Shown here in pieces: positions 35,737 through 43,973 of a stretch of 58,642 bases of DNA. The notes under the pieces are model-generated. The model did not search any database, was not told the DNA's origin, and saw nothing but the letters and a program-made list of their open reading frames with translations. Each line of letters opens with the position of its first letter. Within the stretch, counting starts at the first letter, position 1. The stretch is from Haliscomenobacter sp038240665 (lineage in GTDB: Bacteria > Bacteroidota > Bacteroidia > Chitinophagales > Saprospiraceae), in the NCBI GenBank assembly GCA_038240665.1, contig JBBRGN010000002.1:1-58642 (forward strand), written 5' to 3'. The translations under genes were made by a program, and so were the position numbers.

Positions 35737-37179
35737 TTAAATTTGAATGAATTCGGCAGCGTTTTTTGTTTCGCTTTTTTTCCTCTCCTCTAAGAAATTT
35801 GCGTAGCTGTTGTCTGGAAATAACCAGCTACCGATCACAATGGTGGCGATGCTGGTCAGTAAACCGGGTACCAAGCTTGGAAGATCGATGGGGTTGATGT
35901 ACTCAAAATAGATCCAAACCGCCATTCCGCTCAACATGGAGGCATTGGCTGCTCGACTAGAAGTGCGTTTCCAAAACAACCCGGCGGTGAGTGGCATGAA
36001 TAAACCGACCAAACTCAACGCGGATGAGCCTCCCACCAATTCGTAAATATTGGAGTTGAACATGGCCATGATTGCTGAACAAATGGCTACGCCAACTACC
36101 GCCAAACGCATAATGCGCAACATATTTTTATCCGTAGGTTGGCGGATCATTGGTTTGATGAGGTTTTCACCCATTACCGTGGCTGGCGCGAGGATAGCGC
36201 CGGAGGTAGTACTCAAAATTGCCGACAATAAAGCACCAAAAAACATGATCTGCAAAAACAAGCCCCCATGTTGAAGCACCATTTGCGGAATGACCATTTG
36301 TGGATCACCTTTCATGAAATCGGGGTATAATATTTTTCCACACAATCCGATGAAAAGCGGCATAAAACCAACAGTAAGGTAAAGTAAGCCAGAGTAAATA
36401 CCAGCTTTCACGGCAATGTTGGCATTACGCGCCGACATCACCCGTTGAAAAATGTCTTGTTGGGGGATGGAACCGAGTCCTATAGTCATCCAGGCGGCGA
36501 TGTAATGCACCCAGTTTTTCCAGCCATGATTGGGGAAAAATTGAAAAAAATCATTGGGCAAATGTGCCGCCATTTTTTGAAATCCACCTACCCTTTGGTA
36601 CATGATCACCGTCAGTAAGGCAAGACCAGCAAGGATCATGATCGTCTGCACAAAATCGGTGATCGATACCGCCCACATTCCTCCCACATAGGTGTAAAGC
36701 AAAACGATAACCGTGCAAAGCACAATACCAGCAACAATTGGTAATCCAATCAATGCCTTGAGCACAATGGCCAAGGCTACCAACTGAGCAGCAATCCAAC
36801 CAAAATAGGAAGGCACCATAAAAAATGCAGAAATCACTTCCGCACTTCGCCCAAAACGCATGCGGTAGAAATCATTGAAGGTAAGGATGTTCATTTTATA
36901 AAGAGGGCGGGCGTAGATCAACCCTACTAAAATCAAGCAAGCTGCTGCTCCAAAAGGGTCTTCCATGACGCCTAGCAAACCGCCATCAATAAATTCAGAA
37001 GGCGCACCCATTACTGTTTCTGACCCAAACCAAGTGGCAAACAAACCAGCTGTCAATACGGGCGTAGACAGATTTCGACCCGCTAGTACGAAGTCGGCGG
37101 TGGATTCTACTTTGCGGGATGCCCACCAACCAATCGCCAAAGTACTGGCCAAATAGAGGACGATGAAAGTTATGAGCAT
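35737..37179 (-). CDS. Sodium:solute symporter family protein
   Basis: The 480-residue membrane protein has about 13 hydrophobic segments and the SSS (SLC5-like) N-terminus, ADFVLAGRNLSTPVLTAGLFATWFGSE and later IPQQDIFQRVMSARN, a family signature. Such carriers couple sodium to uptake of sugars, amino acids, vitamins or anions; the substrate cannot be named from sequence. Flanking genes (clpB, lgt) give no clue. It is on the minus strand with a 37-bp gap from lgt, so both could be co-transcribed. Confidence 0.9.
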   Translation of the reverse strand: MLITFIVLYLASTLAIGWWASRKVESTADFVLAGRNLSTPVLTAGLFATWFGSETVMGAPSEFIDGGLLGVMEDPFGAAACLILVGLIYARPLYKMNILTFNDFYRMRFGRSAEVISAFFMVPSYFGWIAAQLVALAIVLKALIGLPIVAGIVLCTVIVLLYTYVGGMWAVSITDFVQTIMILAGLALLTVIMYQRVGGFQKMAAHLPNDFFQFFPNHGWKNWVHYIAAWMTIGLGSIPQQDIFQRVMSARNANIAVKAGIYSGLLYLTVGFMPLFIGLCGKILYPDFMKGDPQMVIPQMVLQHGGLFLQIMFFGALLSAILSTTSGAILAPATVMGENLIKPMIRQPTDKNMLRIMRLAVVGVAICSAIMAMFNSNIYELVGGSSALSLVGLFMPLTAGLFWKRTSSRAANASMLSGMAVWIYFEYINPIDLPSLVPGLLTSIATIVIGSWLFPDNSYANFLEERKKSETKNAAEFIQI

Positions 37180-37216
37180 GGGTGTTTTAGGTTTTTTCTA
37201 ACAAATTCAGTAAAAT

Positions 37217-38032
37217 TTATTCTATCGTTGTAACTATTGGTGGCGTAGGGCGAAGCAAGTAAAAGAACCCGATGATGACAAAAGGAATACTCAACAACTG
37301 CCCGGTACTCAATACATAATTAAATGATTTTTCAAACCCACCTTGACTGTCTTTGAAATACTCCATAATAAAGCGGATTCCCCAAATCAGGACCATAAAT
37401 AGACCAAAAACGTAACCTGGTTTGTTGCGTTTATTGGTGTACCAATATACGTAATACAAAATGAAAAAACTGATGAGGTAAGAAAAAGATTCGTACAACT
37501 GCACCGGATGGCGAGGGAGGCCATTGGGACCGTCCACTTTTTCAAAAATAAAACCCCAAGGTACATCGGTGGTTTTGCCTAAAATTTCAGAATTGATTAA
37601 ATTCCCCAAGCGGATAAAAAAACCCGCCAACGCCGTAGGCACTGCCACTTTATCCAACATCCACACGATGGGTTTTTTAGAAACGTATTTGGAAAAAATG
37701 GCCAAAGCCAAAATGACGCCGATAGCGCCGCCATGACTGGCTAAACCGCCCTTCCAAATTTGCGGAATTTCTGCTAAATGTTCACGGTAATATCCCCAAT
37801 CGTAAAAGAATACATGCCCCAAACGCGCACCTACTACTGCACCAACCACGATATACACAAATCCTTTGTCCAGCCATTCTTCAGGCGCTTTTTCCGCCAA
37901 AAACATTTTTCGAACAATGAACAAGCCAGTCAAAAAACCAGCTGCAAAGAGCAAGCCATACCACCGCGGCGTAAGCGGACCAAGGGTGAAAATCTCTGGC
38001 GACGGGCTCCAGTGGATGTATTCCAATATCAT
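37217..38032 (-). CDS. lgt: Prolipoprotein diacylglyceryl transferase
   Basis: The 271-residue membrane enzyme moves the diacylglyceryl group from phosphatidylglycerol to the lipobox cysteine of prolipoproteins. Hallmarks are GGLASHGGAIGVILA, the Lgt signature FFIRLGNLINSEILGK and RHPVQLYESFSYL, with about seven hydrophobic helices. The ATG at 38032 is chosen over an in-frame ATG at 38062 because MILEYIHWSPSPEIF is the usual Lgt start. It is divergent from the ECF sigma gene with 150 bp between the starts. Confidence 0.95.
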   Translation of the reverse strand: MILEYIHWSPSPEIFTLGPLTPRWYGLLFAAGFLTGLFIVRKMFLAEKAPEEWLDKGFVYIVVGAVVGARLGHVFFYDWGYYREHLAEIPQIWKGGLASHGGAIGVILALAIFSKYVSKKPIVWMLDKVAVPTALAGFFIRLGNLINSEILGKTTDVPWGFIFEKVDGPNGLPRHPVQLYESFSYLISFFILYYVYWYTNKRNKPGYVFGLFMVLIWGIRFIMEYFKDSQGGFEKSFNYVLSTGQLLSIPFVIIGFFYLLRPTPPIVTTIE

Positions 38033-38101
38033 GTTTTTGAGTTTTAAACCAATTTTTGTCACAAATGACGGGAAAAAATGGGTAATGCCGTAATTTTTTC
38101 G

Positions 38102-38126
38102 AATTTGTATACACTAATTTGTATAC
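38102..38126. repeat. Tandem 11-bp direct repeat upstream of the ECF sigma gene
   Basis: AATTTGTATAC occurs at 38102-38112 and 38116-38126, 14 bp apart and each ending in GTATAC, a self-complementary hexamer. It lies about 57 bp before the sigma factor ATG and about 70 bp from the lgt ATG, so it could be an operator or a pair of promoter elements. Confidence 0.5.
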
Positions 38127-38182
38127 TGACCGCGGCATTTATTACACCAAAGGCAGCTATTTTTTTTCATCAGACATTCGGA

Positions 38183-38674
38183 ATGACGCAAGAGCAGGCT
38201 TTTGTACAACTGGTTCAACGCAACGCGGGTATCATCCACAAGGTGATCCACTTATACGTTGACCACCCTGAGGATCGCCGCGATCTGTACCAGGAAGTGT
38301 TGCTACAAGCCTGGAAATCATATGCAGCCTTTAAAGGCGATTCCACCTTTACCACTTGGCTTTACCGCGTAACGCTGAATACTGTACTGACCTATCGCCG
38401 AAAAAACCGGATACCTACGGCGGAATTGCCAGACAAATGGGATCCTCCCTCTAATCCAAGCGCACAATCCGATCAAAGCGAGTGGTTGTTGCTGGCCATC
38501 AAACAACTCAACGAAATTGATCGGGTGATCATTACCCTGCATTTAGACGGCTACGACAATGAAGAAATCGCCGGCATCACCGGATTGAATAAAAATACGG
38601 CCACGGTGCGTTTGCATCGGGCCAAGCAAGTCATCATTCAAAAAATGAAAACGTGGCAAGGCGTTAGCCCTTGA
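38183..38674 (+). CDS. ECF-type sigma-70 family RNA polymerase sigma factor
   Basis: The 163-residue product has sigma region 2 (VDHPEDRRDLYQEVLLQAWKS, then FTTWLYRVTLNTVLTYRRKN) and region 4 (LNEIDRVIITLHLDGYDNEE and TATVRLHRAKQVI). It lacks regions 1 and 3, the ECF layout. ECF factors usually answer to a membrane anti-sigma factor; the next gene 17 bp on encodes a membrane protein that could fill that role but has no recognised anti-sigma domain. The ATG at 38183 is preferred over an upstream in-frame ATG at 38078 because it begins at the family N-terminus. Confidence 0.92.
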   Translation: MTQEQAFVQLVQRNAGIIHKVIHLYVDHPEDRRDLYQEVLLQAWKSYAAFKGDSTFTTWLYRVTLNTVLTYRRKNRIPTAELPDKWDPPSNPSAQSDQSEWLLLAIKQLNEIDRVIITLHLDGYDNEEIAGITGLNKNTATVRLHRAKQVIIQKMKTWQGVSP

Positions 38675-38691
38675 CTCCAAATTAGAATAGC

Positions 38692-39300
38692 ATGGATTTG
38701 CAACAGGAATGGCAATTACTACAAGAAAAACAACTGCGCGCGCCGGTACTTCCGGAAGCGGATATCCTTATTGCCATTCACTGCGATTCGCAAGGGCCCA
38801 TCGCCGCCTTGTTGAAAGCCCTGCGCTGGCGTTTATTTTTCATCTGCTCGTTTTTGTTATTTGGGTTGGTACTGATGGCTTATAGCTGGTACAATCCTGA
38901 ATTGCGGTTACTTATGGCCATTTTTGACGGGTATTATTTTTTAGGATTGTTGATGACGGTGCAGCAGCTCTTTCGCCTGCAGCGTTCTTCCAATCTGGAC
39001 AATAACCTCCGGTTTACACTAACCACCTATTACCGTGTTATTAAAAATGCCATTCGTATCGATGAAATGATTGGCTTATTTATGTATCCCATAGCCTTGG
39101 TGTTGGGATACCTCTATGCTGGGGTAGATGGGGGCGATTCGCTACATCACATCCTTACCAATCCGCAGGATTTATTTATTTTATTGGTAGTGGTGATGGT
39201 ATTTTCGCCTATTTTTCACATTTTTGTCCGCTGGGTCAATCGCAAAGCATTTAGCAAGTATTTGGTACAGTTGAAACAAAACATCGATTTGCTGGAGTAG
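38692..39300 (+). CDS. Membrane protein paired with the ECF sigma factor
   Basis: The 202-residue protein has a cytoplasmic N-terminus of about 42 residues and four hydrophobic segments (about 43-65, 72-92, 126-145 and 158-178). I recognise no domain. Its position 17 bp after the sigma gene, on the same strand, suggests co-transcription; it may anchor or restrain the sigma factor, but no zinc-binding anti-sigma HxxxCxxC motif is visible. The function is unknown. Confidence 0.7.
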   Translation: MDLQQEWQLLQEKQLRAPVLPEADILIAIHCDSQGPIAALLKALRWRLFFICSFLLFGLVLMAYSWYNPELRLLMAIFDGYYFLGLLMTVQQLFRLQRSSNLDNNLRFTLTTYYRVIKNAIRIDEMIGLFMYPIALVLGYLYAGVDGGDSLHHILTNPQDLFILLVVVMVFSPIFHIFVRWVNRKAFSKYLVQLKQNIDLLE

Positions 39301-39348
39301 ACTCGTAGTTAAAGGCGTTCTTTAGTTTGTACTTCTAACACAACCATT

Positions 39349-40395
39349 ATGATCAACAACATCGACACCAGTCAGCCCATTTTAGTGACCGGCGCGGGCG
39401 GATACCTAGCTTCCTGGATTTGTAAGTTACTTGTTGAGGGCGGCTATACGGTGCGTGGAACCGTACGTAGCCTGGCCGATGTAAGCAAACACGGTCATTT
39501 GCTCCAAATTGCCAAAGCCGGTCCTGGACGTTTGGATTTTTTTGAAGCCGATTTGCTCAAACATGATAGCTTCAACCGTGCCATGAAAGGTTGTGCACTG
39601 GTGATCCACACAGCATCGCCTTTTATGATCAAAGGCATCAAAAATGCCCAACGCCAATTGGTAGATCCCGCAGTAGAAGGTACCCGCAATATCTTACTCA
39701 CCGCAGGAGAAGTGACGGGGGTACAACGTGTTGTGCTTACTTCTAGTGTTGCAGCCACTTTCAACGACGCCATCGAAATCCTCGACAAACCTAGTGGTAT
39801 GATCAGCGAAGCTGATTGGAATCTAATCGCTGATTTAAAATACCGGCCTTATAGTTTTTCCAAAACCCTCGCCGAAAAAACCGCCTGGACGATGACCCAG
39901 GATCAAAAAAGCTGGGATCTGGTAACCATTAACCCGGCATTTATTCTAGGTCCTTCCCTTTCTAGCAGAACAGAAGGCACCAGTTCCGACTTCATGCTCA
40001 ACATGATAGATGGAAGAATGCGCTTTGGTGCTCCTGATCTTTATTTTGGTGTGGTAGATGTTCGCGATGTAGCGCTGGCACACATCATGGCCGGTTTTAC
40101 GCCGGAAGCCAATGGCCGTTATTTGTTGTGTAATGAGACCTTGAGTATATTGGAGGTTAGCCAAATTATGAGCCGCAAGTATCCAAATCTTGCCTTACCC
40201 AAAAAATTATTACCGCCTTGGATGATGTATTTAGTGGGTCCATCAGAAGGGTTTAACTGGCGTAATCTAAAAAATAATCTAGGTTACAAACCCCTTTTTG
40301 ACAATAAGCGCAGCAAAGAATTGGGGATTACTTACCATCCAGTTGAAGAAACCATCTGGGATCAGGTCGAACAATTGAGCAGTCTGAAAAGATAA
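39349..40395 (+). CDS. NAD(P)-dependent reductase, extended SDR (dihydroflavonol-reductase-like)
   Basis: The 348-residue extended short-chain dehydrogenase has the cofactor motif TGAGGYLASW (residues about 14-23; a TGxxGxxx form), a serine in VVLTSSVAATF and the catalytic YSFSK (YxxxK). VRGTVRSLADVSKH is typical of the dihydroflavonol/cinnamoyl-CoA reductase-like branch, which reduces aldehydes or ketones with NADPH. The physiological substrate is unknown. The C-terminus (LGYKPLFDNKRSKELGI) matches the family. A terminator follows immediately. Confidence 0.9.
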   Translation: MINNIDTSQPILVTGAGGYLASWICKLLVEGGYTVRGTVRSLADVSKHGHLLQIAKAGPGRLDFFEADLLKHDSFNRAMKGCALVIHTASPFMIKGIKNAQRQLVDPAVEGTRNILLTAGEVTGVQRVVLTSSVAATFNDAIEILDKPSGMISEADWNLIADLKYRPYSFSKTLAEKTAWTMTQDQKSWDLVTINPAFILGPSLSSRTEGTSSDFMLNMIDGRMRFGAPDLYFGVVDVRDVALAHIMAGFTPEANGRYLLCNETLSILEVSQIMSRKYPNLALPKKLLPPWMMYLVGPSEGFNWRNLKNNLGYKPLFDNKRSKELGITYHPVEETIWDQVEQLSSLKR

Positions 40396-40397
40396 AG

Positions 40398-40432
40398 AAA
40401 AGAGGAGTGCAAATTTTTGCACTCCTCTTTTT
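40398..40432 (+). terminator. Intrinsic terminator after the SDR gene
   Basis: AAAAGAGGAGTGCAAA pairs with its complement, ending in TTTT directly after the SDR stop. Confidence 0.88.
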
Positions 40433-40458
40433 GCTACTTCATTCCTTAGTAGTGAGGC

Positions 40459-40526
40459 AAAAATAAGTGTTCATTTTTTTCAGGCCAAAGGATTAGCTAA
40501 GGCACTTAAAATGAACACTTATTTTT
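40459..40526. repeat. Perfect 19-bp inverted repeat with 30-nt loop
   Basis: AAAAATAAGTGTTCATTTT (40459-40477) is repeated exactly in reverse complement at 40508-40526. The loop itself has short GCC/GGC pairing. On the minus strand it lies 10 bp after the hydrolase stop and has T-rich ends, so it is probably the terminator of that gene, though its loop is unusually long. A small mobile-type repeat is an alternative. Confidence 0.65.
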
Positions 40527-40536
40527 TTATCGCCCC

Positions 40537-41949
40537 TTACTTAAAAATTACTTTTAACCAAGTTGCCACCGTTTCCAAGGCGGTGGGAGAAAACGTCTCT
40601 TCATTTTTGGCATATTCCTCTGGGCTACCCGTTTGGGCAGTCTGGAACAAATGATTCAATCCAGGTAATTCCTTAACCAGATTGTGTTTGTTGCTTTTTT
40701 TGTTTTGTTGTAGGGCTGTTCGGATGGCGGTCAAATTCTGATTGGGATCAACCTGCAAGTCTTTACCACCATTAATGGCCAGTATGGGGCAAGTAATCGT
40801 TTTTAAAGCAGGTTGAGGATCATAGGTCAAGAAATACTGAAACCAGGGTGTACCATAAGGCGCTAGTCCTTTGAGCAGCTCGGCTTTCTCTTCAGCAGTG
40901 GCGGTGGGCAATTCCTTGGCCAATCGTTCCTTGGCATATTCTTCCAACTTTGGCATCACTTGATCGCTTGGCGTTTTTTTCTTGAGCAATTCAGCCGCTT
41001 TACGCGTTACTTGTTCAGCCAAAGCAATGTCAGCCGCCTTCTCTCCCATTTTTTCGCCAATCAGGCGCTGTTGCAACAACAAGATCTCTTCCCCATTTAC
41101 CCCTGGGCCGGCCAGTAGAATGATAAATGCCGTTTGCTTATTGCGGGCAGCTACCATCGGAGCTATCAAACCGCCTTCGCTGTGCCCAGCAAAACCAATT
41201 TTTTTAGGGTCTATTTCTGGTCTCGTCAGCAAGAATTTCAGCGCACATTCTGCATCATCGGCAAAATCGGCGGAGGTCGCTTTGGCAAAATCGCCGGTTG
41301 ATTCTGCTACGCCCCGGTCATCATAACGAAAAACCGCATAACCCTGGCGCGTCAAATAATCAGCGATAACCAAAAAAGGTTTATGACCCAATAATTCCTC
41401 ATTGCGGTTTTGCGGTCCAGATCCAGAAATCATGATGACCGCTGGAAATGGTCCTTTACCGGGAGGAACGGTAAGCGTACCACTCAAGGTAACCCCTGCT
41501 TTGACATTGGGAAATTTCAGCACTACTTCTTGGTAAGGGAAAGGAGCATTGGGTTCTTGGGGTCGCTTTGGAGGCGCTATTGCTGTGCTAGCGCCGGCAT
41601 CGCGAGAAAGCTTAAGCGCGGTCGAATAAGCCCCTTGTTTGAAGGTTCCTTCGATTTGTCCATTGCTCCATTTTCCAGTGTATTCAATGCCTAGATTAGG
41701 TATTTTGATGACCAATTGATCTCCGCTGAGCGTAGTTTCTTTTACCGGAATGTCTTTAGCGCCTTGTTTAGGGCTATCCATTGTAGCGCTGAGCTTATCT
41801 TGGTCTTTTTTGATGTGAAAAACGAGGGGAAGCACGTTTCCAGGAATTTCCAGCGCTCCATACCAATCTCCAGTAACGTCCTGCGCGGAAAGAAAGGATA
41901 AATTCAAAAAGAGGACTGAAAAAGCAAGGAAAGCAAAACGAGTTTTCAT
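40537..41949 (-). CDS. Secreted alpha/beta-hydrolase (BAAT/DLH-like)
   Basis: The 470-residue product starts with a signal peptide (MKTRFAFLAFSVLFLNLSFL, then SAQ). A beta-rich N-terminal region of about 25-140 (GDWYGALEIPGNVLPLVFHI) is followed by an alpha/beta-hydrolase domain with nucleophile elbow GHSEGG and strands FPAVIMISGSGPQNRNE and GYAVFRYDDRGVAES; the likely catalytic histidine is in LPGLNHLFQ. Bacteroidota have many such secreted hydrolases of unknown substrate. The ATG at 41949 is preferred because it starts the signal peptide; a longer form begins at 42024. Confidence 0.88.
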   Translation of the reverse strand: MKTRFAFLAFSVLFLNLSFLSAQDVTGDWYGALEIPGNVLPLVFHIKKDQDKLSATMDSPKQGAKDIPVKETTLSGDQLVIKIPNLGIEYTGKWSNGQIEGTFKQGAYSTALKLSRDAGASTAIAPPKRPQEPNAPFPYQEVVLKFPNVKAGVTLSGTLTVPPGKGPFPAVIMISGSGPQNRNEELLGHKPFLVIADYLTRQGYAVFRYDDRGVAESTGDFAKATSADFADDAECALKFLLTRPEIDPKKIGFAGHSEGGLIAPMVAARNKQTAFIILLAGPGVNGEEILLLQQRLIGEKMGEKAADIALAEQVTRKAAELLKKKTPSDQVMPKLEEYAKERLAKELPTATAEEKAELLKGLAPYGTPWFQYFLTYDPQPALKTITCPILAINGGKDLQVDPNQNLTAIRTALQQNKKSNKHNLVKELPGLNHLFQTAQTGSPEEYAKNEETFSPTALETVATWLKVIFK

Positions 41950-42026
41950 ACTTGGTGTATTTGGTGAAGCCATAAAATTACCCCAATCATGCCTTGCTCC
42001 AGCATATATCCGACGAATGCCCATAA

Positions 42027-42060
42027 AAAAACCTCCGAACAGCGTCTGTTCGAAGGTTTT
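42027..42060 (-). terminator. Intrinsic terminator after the mltD-like gene
   Basis: AAAACCTCCGAACAG pairs with CTGTTCGAAGGTTTT with one mismatch across a 3-4-nt loop; the minus strand ends in a T run, as expected downstream of the transglycosylase gene. Confidence 0.82.
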
Positions 42061-42109
42061 AAGGATGGATGGCCTTGATCAGTACATGATCTAAGGTGTG
42101 GCAATGCCC

Positions 42110-43237
42110 TTATACTCGATCGATAAAGAACGATTTAGGTAAAAAGAGTACCAATTCTTGATTGATGACGATTTTTTTGTCCAATAAATTATTCCAGATG
42201 ATGAGGTTGTCGGTAGAAGTTTGGAACAACCCGGCGATTTTCGCTAAGTTATCGCCTTTGCTGACCACGTAGGTGGTTTTGATCAAGTCGCTTGGGGTTG
42301 GCTTGTTGTTTTCCAAGTAGTTGCGCAAGTGATTCGTGGCGCTTCCAGGCAAAACCAAGTAACGTCCCATACTGGTTTTGGGTACGATACCAGCTACATA
42401 AGCAGGATTCAAAGCCGCCAAAGTAGCGGTTTTAATACCTGTTACGCGAGAGATCTCGCCAAATGACAACTGACGGGTTACCCGCAATGCGCGTAGATTT
42501 TGGCTGCCTTGAAAAGAGGCTGCCGGCTGAATGCCATGCTCTAAGTGGTACTGTGAAATGTAGGCCGCAGCAATAAAAGCGGGTACATAACGGCGGGTTT
42601 CAGCAGGAAGGAAATCGTCAACTTTCCAATAGTTTTTTGTTCCGGCGAGGTGTATAGCTTGCTTGACCTTACCGATACCGCTGTTGTAAGCAGCCAATAC
42701 CAAGGCCCAATCGCCCAATTCGTCGTGTAGGTACTTGAGCATCTGTGCTGCCGCTTCAGAAGAGCGGTAAACATCTAGACGTTCGTCAAGTGTTCCATTT
42801 ACCGATAACCCAAAGTAGCGAGCTGAAACTGGCATTAATTGCCATAAGCCAGTAGCACCGGCATGAGATTTCATCTTCGCAATCATCCCTGATTCAATGA
42901 TAGGGAGGTACTTTAGTTCTTCTGGTAAATTGTACTGTTGTAGGTAATACTCGAAAACAGGAAAGTATTGAGGAGCGCGTCCGAGGATTAGCTCGGTTTC
43001 AGAACGGCCATTCACCAAGTACTGACGGATGCGCGTAAGCACCGCGGAATTGGATCTGACCTCAACAGGAAGCGACATTTTGGAAAGTCGCTCTTTTACT
43101 ACTTCATCGGAAACACTTAAAAAGTCGCCTTTTTCGAAACTTTCTGAAGCAGTACGGTTTGTAAGAGTGTGTTCTTTAGAACCCATACCGGTGGCTGACG
43201 CCGCCAATATGGCAACAAGTGTCCATGGGATATTCAT
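42110..43237 (-). CDS. MltD-like lytic transglycosylase with LysM domain
   Basis: The 375-residue product has a weak signal sequence, an SLT lysozyme-like domain with catalytic glutamate in IIESGM (E115), SHAGATGLWQLMP and AYNSGIGKVK, and a C-terminal LysM domain (YVVSKGDNLAKIAGLFQTST). It cleaves peptidoglycan with formation of 1,6-anhydro-muramic acid; LysM binds glycan. MltD-type enzymes usually carry more LysM repeats; only one complete copy is clear, with a partial one near 240-295. It appears to be a single gene. Confidence 0.92.
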   Translation of the reverse strand: MNIPWTLVAILAASATGMGSKEHTLTNRTASESFEKGDFLSVSDEVVKERLSKMSLPVEVRSNSAVLTRIRQYLVNGRSETELILGRAPQYFPVFEYYLQQYNLPEELKYLPIIESGMIAKMKSHAGATGLWQLMPVSARYFGLSVNGTLDERLDVYRSSEAAAQMLKYLHDELGDWALVLAAYNSGIGKVKQAIHLAGTKNYWKVDDFLPAETRRYVPAFIAAAYISQYHLEHGIQPAASFQGSQNLRALRVTRQLSFGEISRVTGIKTATLAALNPAYVAGIVPKTSMGRYLVLPGSATNHLRNYLENNKPTPSDLIKTTYVVSKGDNLAKIAGLFQTSTDNLIIWNNLLDKKIVINQELVLFLPKSFFIDRV

Positions 43238-43695
43238 CGGCTTTAATTTTCTTGTTACACTTTACCAGCCGCCAATTACTATAATCTTGCTGGTACAGCG
43301 GGGGGCAATAAAGTTGCCCAAATAGATGTCAAATAAAAAAGTGTTTTTATCAAACGATGGCACAAAGCTATAGCGAAATACGATGCCATGCAATGCTCCG
43401 CCTCTTTGTACGCTTTTTTAGACCTTGTGTTAACGTTTTTAAGGAATAAAAAATTATTTGGGTCAAAAAAGCGACTCCCGGACAAAATCCAGGCGACTGC
43501 TAGGGCAAAACCAAATAATCCTTAACTGCATGGCTGTCAAGCAGTAGATTTTTGGTGTCAAAAAAATCACATAATTTAATACTAATATGACAATTAAATG
43601 ACACAAATGGGACTTATCAACATCATATTTGGCACGCAAAATGATAGCATTCTGCTTCCAGTTTCCATTTTTTGCTTAAACATTGAGAATCAGAC
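43238..43695. promoter_or_regulatory. Divergent intergenic region (458 bp)
   Basis: This spacer separates the transglycosylase gene (minus) from moaD (plus). I find no gene, RNA or convincing TAnnTTTG box. A 7-bp inverted repeat TACCAGC...GCTGGTA (43263-43269 and 43289-43295, 19-nt loop) lies 25-60 bp before the transglycosylase start and could be a regulator site. Confidence 0.4.
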
Positions 43696-43938
43696 ATGAA
43701 AATTAACGTGATTGCTTTTGGCATTGCTCGTGATATTCTAGGTGGAAACGAACAAGCGCTAGAAGTTCCTGAAAATTGCACCGTGGGAGCCCTCCGTCGG
43801 CAGCTGATGAGTCATTATCCCGCCCTGGAGCGTTTGGCGAGTTTGGCCATTGCCGTCAATACGGAATATGCTTTGGATGATTTAGGTATTTCTGAAAAAG
43901 ATGAAATAGTACTAATTCCGCCAGTAAGCGGTGGGTGA
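43696..43938 (+). CDS. moaD: Molybdopterin synthase small subunit (MoaD/ThiS family)
   Basis: The 80-residue beta-grasp protein ends in the diagnostic Gly-Gly (PPVSGG) that becomes a thiocarboxylate when charged by MoeB, supplying sulfur for molybdopterin. Its start ATKINVIAFGIARD-like strand (KINVIAFGIARDIL) and DEIVLIPP match MoaD over ThiS. It is convergent with the mobA fusion gene (35 bp apart), which supports a Moco role. No other moa gene is visible in the window. Confidence 0.88.
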   Translation: MKINVIAFGIARDILGGNEQALEVPENCTVGALRRQLMSHYPALERLASLAIAVNTEYALDDLGISEKDEIVLIPPVSGG

Positions 43939-43973
43939 TTAAAATAAGTCCGCAAAATATTATTTGCTGTTGT

